Source: Zafaria ginkgonis
GTDB lineage: Bacteria; Actinomycetota; Actinomycetes; Actinomycetales; Micrococcaceae
Assembly (NCBI RefSeq): GCF_039540195.1
Contig: NZ_BAABEO010000008.1
Coordinates: forward strand, 248,001 to 312,000
Length of the DNA: 64,000 nt
Direction: 5' to 3'
The notes under the pieces: generated by a model
Seen by the model: the letters and a program-made list of their open reading frames with translations, nothing else
Database searches by the model: none
Told to the model about the DNA's origin: nothing
In this document: positions 16,972 to 26,484 of the stretch, piece after piece
Layout of the letters: each line of letters begins with the position of its first letter
Numbering within the stretch: position 1 is the first letter of the stretch
Program-made: the position numbers and the translations under genes

Positions 16972-18501
16972 GTGTTTGAACTGCGATACGAGGAGTACCT
17001 GGACTGGCACGAGAGCGCACATAAGGCGTTTCTTAAGCCAGCGCTGGCCACAGCACTGCGGCTTGTCGAGGAGCTGCTTGACCATCGCATCGACTCAGTA
17101 GACCGCGGACGCTTTCGTATCTCCACAAGTCGAGTCAAGTCAGCGCAACGATCTTTCGCCAAGCTAAATCGCGAGAAGTATCTAAGCCAAATCGATGCAC
17201 TGGACGACGTGCCCGGAGCGATTGACGATTTGGTGGGCCTTCGACTCATATGCAACAACCTCTCGGATATAAACACTTTCCAAGAGATCATCGGCGAACT
17301 GCCGATCGAAAGTCCCACAACAGCTCATTCACTGGCAGTGGAGCATGATTCGCATCGCGACTACTTCACCAGTCCGAAGCCGTCGGGATACCGCGCCTAC
17401 CACGTAAATCTTGTCGTGCCCGTCCCGCATATGAAGGGAAACCGGCGCGTTCGGGTCGAGGTTCAAGCGCGAACATTGCTCCAAGATGGTTGGGGCGAAT
17501 TGACTCACGAGGACACTTACAAGCCGGGTTCCACTGTGCCGGAGTGGATTCTAGGAATGTCACTTCGTATGGCGGAACTGTTGGCTGCCGTAGATAACAT
17601 CGCCCAGGATCTCCGGACCGGCCTAGACGTCGAGGCGCAACGCTCAGTGCGCGAAGTCGATCCTCAGCCGTCCGAAGCAGCGGTCGCCTTCGTCGCGAGT
17701 GGGCCCGACGCAGTAGTCATACCCACTCCGCGTGAGGACGCCTCCTCCGGATCTCCATGGCATGACGGGACTGGCAGAGTTCCGAACCGCGATCAAGCCG
17801 CGGAGATAGAAGCAGCGCTCATCAGTGAGACTGCGGCTGCGGTTCGCAGACTAAGAAAGCCTCTTGCACTGGCTGTCCTATCCCAGCAACTAACGCTCGT
17901 ATTCGGCACGGAGATCACCCGTGTGTGGGCAAACTTCGGAGGATTCAAACGCTTCCTTGAGTCTGTGGTTCCGGAGGCTAAGTTGTCTGGGCCAACCCCC
18001 GGGTATATTCATCCTCCGAACACTCCGATACCCGACGGATGGACGACGGAGGACACGGGTACCGGAGTCGTACCAGAGATAACACGAGAACTCCGAACTT
18101 ATGACAAAGCGCTGCCCCTCATTGGCCCCGAGAGGGTCGACCAGGTGATTGTGGCGGTCGCGAACGTGTTGCAATCCCTCGAGCTGCGCCATGCCTCCGC
18201 GAGCAACCTCTCCGCGTCGGAGATCGACACCCTAGCTCGCCAGGCACGTTCTGATGCCGAGAAGCGCGGTCAGTTGGTGGTACGCCCGCACGCAACATAT
18301 GTACTGCAGGCGGCGAACCAAGCCGGACGGATTCTGCCAGCGACCAACGCGAATGACCTCCGCCACATTCTGCTCGATCGGATTCTCGCGATGGGCGAAC
18401 TTAACGGTCTGATCAGCAAATCTTCTGACACTGAGCAGGAAGTCCGGGAATGGCTTGGCCTGGAGGCTGCACCTGCGCCCAATCAGAGGAGAAACTCCTG
18501 A
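16972..18501 (+). CDS. RelA/SpoT synthetase-domain protein fused to a LOTUS-like domain
   Basis: A 509-residue protein. Residues about 50-215 carry a RelA/SpoT nucleotidyl-pyrophosphotransferase domain. Its landmarks are RVKS (54-57), DLVGLR (86-91), PKPSGYRAYH (135-144), EVQARTLLQDGW (163-174) and HEDTYK (179-184). No HD hydrolase precedes it, as in small alarmone synthetases and toxSAS toxins. After a Pro/Ser linker, residues about 283-347 (KPLALAVLSQQL, NFGGFKRFLESV, PGYIHPP) resemble an OST-HTH/LOTUS RNA-binding domain. A C-terminal helical part follows. It could make alarmones or pyrophosphorylate RNA; which is inference. GTG start with GGGGG upstream. It sits next to Wadjet and its base use is less GC-biased than its neighbours. 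Confidence 0.8.
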   Translation: MFELRYEEYLDWHESAHKAFLKPALATALRLVEELLDHRIDSVDRGRFRISTSRVKSAQRSFAKLNREKYLSQIDALDDVPGAIDDLVGLRLICNNLSDINTFQEIIGELPIESPTTAHSLAVEHDSHRDYFTSPKPSGYRAYHVNLVVPVPHMKGNRRVRVEVQARTLLQDGWGELTHEDTYKPGSTVPEWILGMSLRMAELLAAVDNIAQDLRTGLDVEAQRSVREVDPQPSEAAVAFVASGPDAVVIPTPREDASSGSPWHDGTGRVPNRDQAAEIEAALISETAAAVRRLRKPLALAVLSQQLTLVFGTEITRVWANFGGFKRFLESVVPEAKLSGPTPGYIHPPNTPIPDGWTTEDTGTGVVPEITRELRTYDKALPLIGPERVDQVIVAVANVLQSLELRHASASNLSASEIDTLARQARSDAEKRGQLVVRPHATYVLQAANQAGRILPATNANDLRHILLDRILAMGELNGLISKSSDTEQEVREWLGLEAAPAPNQRRNS

Positions 18502-18677
18502 CACGATGACGAACAGCGCTGACCAACCGCGACGGCCAGTACCGTCGACGACTGGCGCATCGCCGACCTTGAGGCGGGAGGCCAGCGGGCCCGGTTTCTG
18601 GAAGTTTCAGCGACCGGGCCATCTGCGTCCGCACAGTCGAACGTCTACACACCCTGTGCGCTCAGGGATTGTCCCCG
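18502..18677. other. Gap between the RelA/SpoT-like gene and jetD
   Basis: A plus-strand ATG at 18,506, four bases after the RelA/SpoT-like stop, opens a frame beginning MTNSADQPRRPVPSTTGA that runs into jetD antisense. It may be the remains of a coupled second gene cut off when the Wadjet operon came to lie here. I see no recognisable domain. Confidence 0.25.
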
Positions 18678-19730
18678 TCAGGGCAGTAAGCCGCGGCGCC
18701 ATACCGCATCTTGGAAGAGGAGCTTGGCGCGCACCGCCTCCTGCGGCAATCGAGCCCCACCCGACAGAAGTGCTATTGCTGGCTTCTGCAGTGCCAGTGG
18801 GAGCCAAGTGCTAAGTGCAGCGGCCCGCTCCAGGCCGACGGAAGGCTGCCCATGCTGCGGCACTCCGGCCGCCAGTAACAGCCTGTACAGACCATCAGCT
18901 GGTCGGACCGGCGGCAGCCCTTGAGTGACTGCAAGTGCCGAGGCAGATGCGGGAAATCGCAGACCGTCAGCGTCTAGGTCACCGAAGTAGGTGACCGCAC
19001 CGACGCCCGGCAAGTCCGCGATGGAGAGCACGGAGGATTCAAAGGCGGCTCCGGCACCCCACGCGACGTATCCGACGAGGCCAGGATCCGCGGTTAGAAC
19101 ACGGGCTAGGGTGTCGAAGGTGTCGGAATTCTCCACGACGAGCAGCACCGGGCCTTCCCCGACACGTCGATTGGCCAACGGTGGGCGGGCGCGGAACGTC
19201 CGCAGCAGGTCCAAGGTAAGTCTGCCGGGAGCGAACAGCGATGTCGAGAGCATCCGGTCCAACTGCTTTTCGTGCCCGAACAGCTCCAGCGATCGCTCAC
19301 GCAGCGGGGTGACGTCGTCGTCACGGCCGCGGTCGCGCAACCAGCTATTAACTGCCTGCAGCAAGCTCACTTGGCCAACAGTTATCCTTGCCGCGGGTAC
19401 CCAAGTCAGCTCAGGACGCCACGGCACAGCCTTAGCCAGGGCGGCGGCTGATTCGGTCGGTGCGGCGGCAGGCAATGTGACTCTGGTCGGCAGCGCGGGG
19501 GCGGCGGTCGTGTCGCGGCTCTTCGACGGCCTCAACACGCCGGCTGCAGCCAGCGCGTCGAGGGTGGCGGCAAGGTCCGCGCGCCGGGACGGCTGGGTGG
19601 CACCGGTCGGGTCAGCGGCAGCGAACAGCATCCATAGCTGCTCCAGCGGCACAGTGCGCGCCGGCCACTCCTCCAGCGCCGCGGCGAGCCTGCCGGCGCG
19701 AGGCGTCAGGTGCGTGAGTGCGCTGGTCAC
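18678..19730 (-). CDS. jetD: Wadjet nuclease subunit JetD
   Basis: This 350-residue TOPRIM-fold DNA cleavage subunit belongs to the anti-plasmid Wadjet system. The N-terminal ~180 residues are a helical arm region. The TOPRIM core has Glu200 in VLLVVENSD and the acidic pair in TYFGDLDADGL (251-257), which should bind the metal ions that cut DNA. In studied Wadjet systems JetD cleaves circular DNA after JetABC extrudes it. The start codon overlaps the jetC stop by 4 bases. It is the last gene of the operon. Confidence 0.88.
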   Translation of the reverse strand: MTSALTHLTPRAGRLAAALEEWPARTVPLEQLWMLFAAADPTGATQPSRRADLAATLDALAAAGVLRPSKSRDTTAAPALPTRVTLPAAAPTESAAALAKAVPWRPELTWVPAARITVGQVSLLQAVNSWLRDRGRDDDVTPLRERSLELFGHEKQLDRMLSTSLFAPGRLTLDLLRTFRARPPLANRRVGEGPVLLVVENSDTFDTLARVLTADPGLVGYVAWGAGAAFESSVLSIADLPGVGAVTYFGDLDADGLRFPASASALAVTQGLPPVRPADGLYRLLLAAGVPQHGQPSVGLERAAALSTWLPLALQKPAIALLSGGARLPQEAVRAKLLFQDAVWRRGLLP

Positions 19731-22700
19731 ACCGGTCGCCGGTAGACTCGGGCGGCGGTGACGGTGCCCGGTGCGCCCGGGGCGTCGGGACGAGCCACAG
19801 AGGTGGCCTCCTCCGGGCTATACGGGTCCGGCAGGTGCCGGCGGACGACCTCGGCGACGCGGATGTGCTTGAGCCCAGCGCGCAAGTCGGCGTCGTTGCG
19901 CATCCGCACCCATAGCGGGAACGCCGACAGGGCGCGGTCGTCGAAAATGCCGGTGGTGTATATCAGCTGCACACCCAGCGCAGTCGCGACGCCCTGCTGG
20001 AGGTCCAGCAGGTACTCGGCGCTGGCCTTGCCGATCGGGTTGTCTAGGAACAGCACCCCGGAGTGCCGGATGCGTAGATGCCCGCGCTCGTTGGCGCGCA
20101 GCGCGGCCATCGTACAGTACAGCACGATGGCCGCGGTAAGCTCCTGCCCACCGGAGAACACCTCGTTCATCTGCTCGATCGACACCCGCTCGTCGCGCAG
20201 CACCGAGTCGGGTTTGAGGACCTCAGCGGTGAACCCCTTCGGGACTGCGGCTTCGACCGCGGCCAGAAGCAGCGCGAACCCGTCCCGCTTAGGTGCGCTG
20301 CCCCGCGCGGCGATGGCCGCGGCCATTGTGTCGACAACCTCGCCGACTCGGGCCGCGAGCAGGCTGGCGTCGGGATCGCTGAATCGGATACGGAGGAACT
20401 CCTTGCCGGTCCAGTCCCCCAGCCCCTCGGGCAGCTTCGACAGCCGGGTGGCGGTCCGGAGGGTCCTGAGGGCGCCGTCGACCAAGGCGGCAAGCCGGTC
20501 CACGATCAGCCGACGGTGACGGGCGGCGGACTCCAGGTCAGTGGTCAGGGATGCTAGCCGCTGGGCCAGGGAGTTGGCGAACTCTGCAGCGCGGGCGGCC
20601 AGGTGGTCGCGGTCCAAGGTGAGCAGGGAGCGGCGGGCGGTGTTGGTCATCGCCTCGAATCGGGTGTTGTTGGCAAACCGTTGCACATCATCGACCCGCC
20701 GACCGACCTCCGTGCGTGAGATAGCCTCCGCCCAGCGAGTCGTCCGCAGCTCGCGGCGGACGTCGGCGGCCCGGGAGGCGGCCTCTTCGACAGCCCTTGG
20801 GAACGGCGTTGCCTGGGAGGTGGGGAGGTCATCTTCGGCGACGTCTTCCAATAGGGTCTCCAGCGGGGTGGCGACCTCACCGAACGCGCGGGCCGCTTCA
20901 GTGGCCGTATCGAGGTGGCGCTGGAGGTCGGCGGCGTCCTCGCCGGCCCGGTCCAGCTCCTCCTGCGCGCGCCGTTGGTCGGCTTGGGCCGTGATGAGTA
21001 GCTCTCGGCCGTGGGCGACGTCGCAGGGGCGGCGGTCGTCGGGCAGGATGGTCCACACGTTGCGGTCGGCTTCGCCGGGGGTGGCGGCCTCCAGCTGGGT
21101 GCGGAGCTTGGCCGCCAGCGCAAGTGCCTCGTCGTGGGCGGTGGCGTGGCGGGTACGTTCCCTGTCTACGCGGGCAGCGGCGGTCGCCCGCCCGGCGGGG
21201 TCTGCTCCCTCGGGGCTGGCCAGCAGCTGCTCGGCGCGGGCGATGATCTCCGGCTTGTGCGCAGAGACCGCGGCGCGGGCCCGGGTGGCGGCGGCCTCGG
21301 CGATCTGCGCATCGATACGCAGGTCCTGGCCGACCTCGACGGCCCGGTACACCGCCAGCGCCGCCTCGTATGTGCTGCGGAGCTCGGCCAGCGGCTCGTC
21401 GGGCACGCCGGCGGCCACCTCTCCGGTGGAGGAGGTCACAGTGCCAAGTTCGGCGCGGTGCCGCTCGGCGCGGTCGCGGTCGTTCTCCGCGGCGCGCGCC
21501 GCTTCCTCCGCCAGCTCCAATTCCCGGTTGCGGTCCTCCGCCAGCCGGGTGGCGTCGGCCTCGGCGGTGGCGGTGGCCTCCTCTAACTCGGGCAGTCGGC
21601 GCTGCTGGTCGTCGACGTCGGCGACCTTTACGGCGAGTCGGCCCAGATCGCCGGCCCGATCGGCAGCGGATCGTTCGGCGTCGCGCAGCTCTGGCAGCGC
21701 GCCGGCCAGTTCCGCGCGGCGCTGCTCGGCGGCGGCCGCTGCCGCGGCGGCGGTGCGAGCCAGCTCCCCGGTCTTGCTGACCTCGGTGGCGGCCTCCTCC
21801 ACGGCCGCGGTGAGCTCCTCGAGCCGACCGGGCGGGCACGTCCGCCGCCAAGCGGTCAGCTCGGCAAGCACGTCCCGCTGCGCGGCCAGCGCGGCCTCCC
21901 GGCTGGCGATCTCGACGCCGCGATCGGCCATCACCGGGCGCAGCTGCGCCCGCCGGCCGGCCGCCGCGTCCACGTCGAACAGTGCCGGCGTGGGCTCGAC
22001 GACGAACTGCTCCCCAGCGCCGGTCGCCGCTGTGGCCGGCTGCAGGAGGCCGGCACCGGTGCCGACCGCGACCGCCGCGGCTGGCAGCAGCCGGGCCGCG
22101 GTCAGCGCCTCCCGGGCGGCGGGCAGCGCAGCCGCATCGACGAGCACCACCCCGTCGGCCAGCTCCGGATGGGCCTCCACCAGTCCGGCCCGGTCGGCCG
22201 CCGACACACTCTCGGCGAGGTAGCGCCAGCCGGCATGGGCAGCCACGCCGGCGCCACGGAGCACCGTGACTGCCGCATCGACCTCCGCCCGCGGCGGCAG
22301 CAGACCGCCGTCGCCGAGCGCGTCGAGCAGCCGCTGGTCATCCCGCTGGTCGTCCTTTACCGCGGCGACCGCGTCCTCGGCGGCGTCGATGTCGGCGCGC
22401 AGCGCGTCGATGACGGCCTCGGCGTTGGTGTCTAGGGTTGGGACATCGGCGGTTTCCAAGCCGAGGATCCGTAGCACCTGCTCCTGGCTGGCGAGGAGCC
22501 CGATGCGGTCGAGCATCTGCTGCAGGATCGTCTCGGCGGCCCGGTACTGGGCCTCGGCGCCGCGCAGGGCCTCGGCGGCCTCGGTGACATCCCGGCCCAG
22601 GGTGCGGGCGGCGCCCTCGGCGGTAGCGAGCTCCTCGCTGGCGACGCGGAGCCGCTCGGCGGCGGTAACCGCGGCGTCGACGGCCCGAGCGGCCGCCTCC

Positions 22701-24214
22701 GACACGGCGGTTTCGGCGGTCAGAAGCCCGGCGGTGACCGCCTCGTCCATGGCGGCCCGAGCGGCGGCTAGGACCTGCCGCGCGACACGGACCTCACCGC
22801 GCCGCCGTTCGGCGGTCAGCAGCGCGGTGGTCCGCTTCCCGTCGATCTCGGCAGCGCGGTCCTTATGCGCCTGCGCCTGCTTGTCGTGCGCATCCAGCGC
22901 GGCCCGGGCCGCGGCCACCTCTGCCTGCAGCTTAGCCAGCAGCCGGGCAGCTGCCTCGTCGCGGGCGGCGAGTGCGGGGCGGGCGGCGTGTTCGGCCTCG
23001 GCCAGCTGGTGGGCGTACTCGGCGGCGCGGGCGGCGGTGCTATCGCGCTCCTCGACCAGATCGACCGTCGCCCACGCCACCAGCTCACCGACGGTGGTGT
23101 CCCTCGCCCGGCCAGCCGCCGCCTGCGCAGCTTCGGCGTCGGCAACCTGCAGGGCCAGGGTCTGCCGGCGGATCTCGTTGGTGACGTCGCGAGCCCGGTC
23201 CCGGTCGGCCACCCGGGCGCTGGCCGCGGCGGCGGCCCCGGTGTACTCGGCGCGCAGCTGGTCGACGGCGGCGTTCTCCGCGTCGGCGCGGGCCTGCACC
23301 GCGGCCAGCAGCCCGATCGCGGACCGTTCGGTGCCGCGCCGGGCGGCGGTGGCTTCGCCCAACACCCCGAACGCCTGCGCGGCCGGGGTGAGGGTGGCCA
23401 CGGCGCCGGCGACAAACTCCTGCTCGAGCAGCAGCGCCTGCCGATCGCCGACGGTGGTGGCGTAGCTGTCGAAGTTCTCCGCGGTGGTGGCCGCATCCTG
23501 CGCGTCAAGCACGGTGCGCAGCAGCCATTCGACGAAGTCCTTGCTGGACTTGAACTTGAACGCGCTGGCCGCGTCGCCCTCGTCGGCGTTCATCCGCCGC
23601 TGAATGGCGAACAAGTCCGGTTCGATGCCCAGCGCCCGCAGGTGCCCAGCCCAGTCCCCCACCTGGTCCCCGGCCCAGGTCAACTGGGTGGCCGGGGCGG
23701 TGCGGTCGAACTCGACTAGCAATTCGCGGAACCCGTCGAGGCGGACGTGGCGCCCGTCGCGGACGAATGGCAGGGTGTCCAGGCCCACCCCGTCGTGCGG
23801 GCGCAGCGCCCACCACGCCTCGGCCAGCCGGCTGCCGTCGGCGGCGCGGGTGCGGCGCCACTGCAACGTCTTGCCGGTGATCACCCGCTCACCGGTGCGC
23901 ACGTGCATCCACTCCAAGGCTACGTGCGCGGGATCCTCGCCGAGGACGAACTTCTCCATCGTCGCGGCCGACCCGCCCACGGCATTGCGCCGGCCAGGCA
24001 GCACCACACTAAACAGCAGCCGCAGCAGCACGCTCTTCCCGCCCCCATTCTCCAGCATCAACAGGCTGTACGGGCTGGGCCGCCGCGGCAGGTCGGCGAA
24101 CAGGTTGCCCTGGCCGACAACGGCGCCGGCGTCGGACAAATCCAGGGTGACATCGCTGAATCGGGCGCCGCGCGGCCCGACACTGAACAGCCGCATTCGG
24201 TTGAGCTCGTACAT
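19727..24214 (-). CDS. jetC: Wadjet SMC-like ATPase JetC
   Basis: This 1,495-residue SMC/MukB-like motor is long for JetC. The head's N-terminal half has Walker A LENGGGKSVLL (about 54-64). Very long Ala/Glu/Arg-rich coiled coils follow, interrupted around residues 630-750 by a hinge-like globular part (DALGDGGLLPPRAEVDAAV onward). The C-terminal head half has the signature FSGGQE (1353-1358) and Walker B VLFLDNP (about 1387-1393). After the Walker B Asp comes Asn, where most ABC/SMC ATPases have the catalytic Glu. Either this subfamily is built so or hydrolysis is altered. AGGAGCGCCC precedes the ATG. It should extrude DNA loops with JetA and JetB. Confidence 0.9.
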   Translation of the reverse strand: MYELNRMRLFSVGPRGARFSDVTLDLSDAGAVVGQGNLFADLPRRPSPYSLLMLENGGGKSVLLRLLFSVVLPGRRNAVGGSAATMEKFVLGEDPAHVALEWMHVRTGERVITGKTLQWRRTRAADGSRLAEAWWALRPHDGVGLDTLPFVRDGRHVRLDGFRELLVEFDRTAPATQLTWAGDQVGDWAGHLRALGIEPDLFAIQRRMNADEGDAASAFKFKSSKDFVEWLLRTVLDAQDAATTAENFDSYATTVGDRQALLLEQEFVAGAVATLTPAAQAFGVLGEATAARRGTERSAIGLLAAVQARADAENAAVDQLRAEYTGAAAAASARVADRDRARDVTNEIRRQTLALQVADAEAAQAAAGRARDTTVGELVAWATVDLVEERDSTAARAAEYAHQLAEAEHAARPALAARDEAAARLLAKLQAEVAAARAALDAHDKQAQAHKDRAAEIDGKRTTALLTAERRRGEVRVARQVLAAARAAMDEAVTAGLLTAETAVSEAAARAVDAAVTAAERLRVASEELATAEGAARTLGRDVTEAAEALRGAEAQYRAAETILQQMLDRIGLLASQEQVLRILGLETADVPTLDTNAEAVIDALRADIDAAEDAVAAVKDDQRDDQRLLDALGDGGLLPPRAEVDAAVTVLRGAGVAAHAGWRYLAESVSAADRAGLVEAHPELADGVVLVDAAALPAAREALTAARLLPAAAVAVGTGAGLLQPATAATGAGEQFVVEPTPALFDVDAAAGRRAQLRPVMADRGVEIASREAALAAQRDVLAELTAWRRTCPPGRLEELTAAVEEAATEVSKTGELARTAAAAAAAAEQRRAELAGALPELRDAERSAADRAGDLGRLAVKVADVDDQQRRLPELEEATATAEADATRLAEDRNRELELAEEAARAAENDRDRAERHRAELGTVTSSTGEVAAGVPDEPLAELRSTYEAALAVYRAVEVGQDLRIDAQIAEAAATRARAAVSAHKPEIIARAEQLLASPEGADPAGRATAAARVDRERTRHATAHDEALALAAKLRTQLEAATPGEADRNVWTILPDDRRPCDVAHGRELLITAQADQRRAQEELDRAGEDAADLQRHLDTATEAARAFGEVATPLETLLEDVAEDDLPTSQATPFPRAVEEAASRAADVRRELRTTRWAEAISRTEVGRRVDDVQRFANNTRFEAMTNTARRSLLTLDRDHLAARAAEFANSLAQRLASLTTDLESAARHRRLIVDRLAALVDGALRTLRTATRLSKLPEGLGDWTGKEFLRIRFSDPDASLLAARVGEVVDTMAAAIAARGSAPKRDGFALLLAAVEAAVPKGFTAEVLKPDSVLRDERVSIEQMNEVFSGGQELTAAIVLYCTMAALRANERGHLRIRHSGVLFLDNPIGKASAEYLLDLQQGVATALGVQLIYTTGIFDDRALSAFPLWVRMRNDADLRAGLKHIRVAEVVRRHLPDPYSPEEATSVARPDAPGAPGTVTAARVYRRPV

Positions 24215-24223
24215 GGGCGCTCC

Positions 24224-25018
24224 TTATAGCGACTGGACGGTGGTGGCGTCCCAACCGACGGTGATGGTGCCGGCACCGTCACTGACCTCGGTGATGCCGA
24301 GCGACAGCAACTCCTCGAACATGACCGCGCCAGCCTCCCGGACCTGCGCCCGGTACCGCGGGGTGGTGCGGTAGGTGCCGCCGCGCTCCTCAGAGGTACG
24401 GACTAGCAACCCCTGGTCGGCGAGGAACGCCAGCGCCTTGCCAACGATGCCAATCGTGGAGCTGGACAGCTTGCGCCCGTCACCCGTGGTGCCGGTGCGG
24501 GCTCGGCGGGCATAGACCCGCCAGGCGGCCTGTATGTCCGGTTCGGCGGTGTCGGTGTCGGGCGTCTCGTCCCCGACGCGGTCGGCCAGCCGGATTGCGG
24601 CCTCCCTGACGAATGCGTCGACGCCTTCGACGGTGATCCGCCCGATGTAGGACTCGTCGGCTAGGTCGGCCGGGCGAGGGAAGGCCAGCGTGGCCGCGCC
24701 CAGGTGGGCCAGAGCATGCACGACCCGCTCGGCGGCCTTGCCCTCGCTGCTGGTCCGGCGGGCGTAGTCGGTCATCCGGATCGCGAACGCGCTGTCCTCG
24801 GTGGAGGCGACTACGATACCGGTGCGCTCGCTGACCCCCAGCACGACCAACTCCAGGCCGGCGGCGACGGCGTGCACGACGGCAGCGAAGTCGTCGTCGG
24901 CGCGGGCGCGGGCAACCAGCATGCGGTACTGCTCGTCCCGGGCGGGCAGCAGCTTGGGCCGCAGCCCGTACCCAATGAGCCGGGCGGCGTCGATGATCGT
25001 CTCGATGGCGCTGCTCAT
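24224..25018 (-). CDS. jetB: Wadjet kleisin-partner (KITE-like) subunit JetB
   Basis: A 264-residue protein placed between jetA and jetC. The C-terminal half contains two winged-helix-like segments (SSTIGIVGKALAFLADQGLL; AVMFEELLSLGITEV), as expected for the MukE/KITE-type subunit that bridges the kleisin JetA to the JetC heads. The N-terminal part has no motif I recognise. The ATG at 25,018 overlaps the jetA stop by 4 bases. Assignment rests on operon position and general fold pattern, so it is less certain than JetC and JetD. Confidence 0.75.
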   Translation of the reverse strand: MSSAIETIIDAARLIGYGLRPKLLPARDEQYRMLVARARADDDFAAVVHAVAAGLELVVLGVSERTGIVVASTEDSAFAIRMTDYARRTSSEGKAAERVVHALAHLGAATLAFPRPADLADESYIGRITVEGVDAFVREAAIRLADRVGDETPDTDTAEPDIQAAWRVYARRARTGTTGDGRKLSSSTIGIVGKALAFLADQGLLVRTSEERGGTYRTTPRYRAQVREAGAVMFEELLSLGITEVSDGAGTITVGWDATTVQSL

Positions 25019-26484
25019 GCCGCACCCTCCTCGGCGTCGGGGATCAGCGCGGCGCGGGCGACGATGAGGTCGGACCCAGCGAACTCGCGGTCGCGCAGCG
25101 GCGTGCCGTCGTCGATGGCCATCAGCACACTGGTCGCGCCATGCCGGACGGCAGCGTGGATCTCCTGAGCGGCCAGCGCCAGTACCCGGACAACGACCAG
25201 CGACGGCAGCCACGGGTGAATCTCCCGTGCCTCCTCCAACAGCCCGGACAAACGCCGGGGCGCGTCCGGATCGAGGTCGAGAAGCTCGTCGAGCAGCTCA
25301 TAGCATTCCCCGGGGAACGGCGGATCCGGTTCGACCTCGTCCAGCTCGGGTTCGGTGACCACGCCCCCGAGGACCTCCCGCTCGGCCGGCGGGGTAATTA
25401 GCCCGCACCACAGGTCCGACAGCCGCAACGCCGGCGGCACGATAGGACCAACGCTATGAACGAAAAATGCGCCGAGCACCACGTCCGCGGCGACGACGCT
25501 GATCCCCAGTGCGGGCACCAGCAGCTGGGCGTGCAGATCGAGAGTGGCGCCGGCCCGGGTGGGGATGAACGTCTGCCGGTCCTGCTCGGCGCGGAACCGG
25601 CGGCCGGCCAGTTGCACGGCGGCCTGCAGCTGCTCGTGGCGGCACAAGCACTCGCGGACGATCTCCACCAGCTGCGCGGCCTGCCGCTTGCGGTCAGCGG
25701 TGTCGGCGGCGTCCCGGATCTCGGTGATGTTGAGCAGGATGGCGTTCTCCGCCTTGTACCGGGCCTCGATGTGCCCGACGGCCTCGTCGAGGAACGCCGG
25801 CATCTCGGTCAGCCAGTCCACACTGCGCACGTCGCGGCCGGTGGCCTCCAGCTTTTGTCGGAGCATCTCGCCGTACTGGATGGTGCGGTAGCGGGCGGAC
25901 TGCGCGGCGGCTTGGGCGTCGGAGAGCCGGCCGCGGCGGATGAGGGTGTCCAGACGGAGGTCCGCGGCGATCTGCGCGGACTCGATATCAACCTCCAGCG
26001 CACCGACGAGGACGTTGACCGCCTCATTGGTGGCCCGCAGGTAGATCTCCCCGTCGGTGCCGGGAACTTCCTCAAGCAGCTTGAAGTCGAACGCGTAGGT
26101 TCGGTACGCCCCGTCGCCGGTGGTCAGCCCGTACAGTGCGCGGAAGCCCCGATCGGCGGAACCGACGTTGATCAGGTTCTCCAGCACCCATCGAGCGACT
26201 TTGTGGTGCTCAGCCCCTGACCTGTCGGGCGACTGCTGGGCGGCCTGCTCAGCGAGATCGGCGGTGACCTGCTGCGGGTCGGCACCGGTGTCGAAGTCCA
26301 TTGCCAGGGTGACCGAATCGATGGCGTGCAGCGCCAGCTCGCTCATCTGGTAGACAGTGAAATCCGCGGTCTGCACCTGCGCCTTGTGCGCGTCGAGGTC
26401 GTGCAACGGTGCCGTGCATGCCAGCGCCTTCACGCGCTGGGCAAACCCGACGTCGACAATTTTTGCGGCCACGAACAGCACCAT
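25015..26484 (-). CDS. jetA: Wadjet kleisin subunit JetA
   Basis: A 489-residue, largely helical protein that heads the operon. The N-terminus (MVLFVAAKIVDVGFAQRVKA) and the long helical middle (LIRRGRLSDAQAAAQSARYR) fit a MukF-like kleisin that links the two JetC heads. The C-terminal 120 residues (ELLDELLDLDPDAPRRL) are acidic and probably contact the motor. The gene order jetA-B-C-D with 4-base overlaps is the standard Wadjet arrangement. I cannot assign the Wadjet subtype from sequence alone. The start has little Shine-Dalgarno. Confidence 0.78.
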   Translation of the reverse strand: MVLFVAAKIVDVGFAQRVKALACTAPLHDLDAHKAQVQTADFTVYQMSELALHAIDSVTLAMDFDTGADPQQVTADLAEQAAQQSPDRSGAEHHKVARWVLENLINVGSADRGFRALYGLTTGDGAYRTYAFDFKLLEEVPGTDGEIYLRATNEAVNVLVGALEVDIESAQIAADLRLDTLIRRGRLSDAQAAAQSARYRTIQYGEMLRQKLEATGRDVRSVDWLTEMPAFLDEAVGHIEARYKAENAILLNITEIRDAADTADRKRQAAQLVEIVRECLCRHEQLQAAVQLAGRRFRAEQDRQTFIPTRAGATLDLHAQLLVPALGISVVAADVVLGAFFVHSVGPIVPPALRLSDLWCGLITPPAEREVLGGVVTEPELDEVEPDPPFPGECYELLDELLDLDPDAPRRLSGLLEEAREIHPWLPSLVVVRVLALAAQEIHAAVRHGATSVLMAIDDGTPLRDREFAGSDLIVARAALIPDAEEGAA

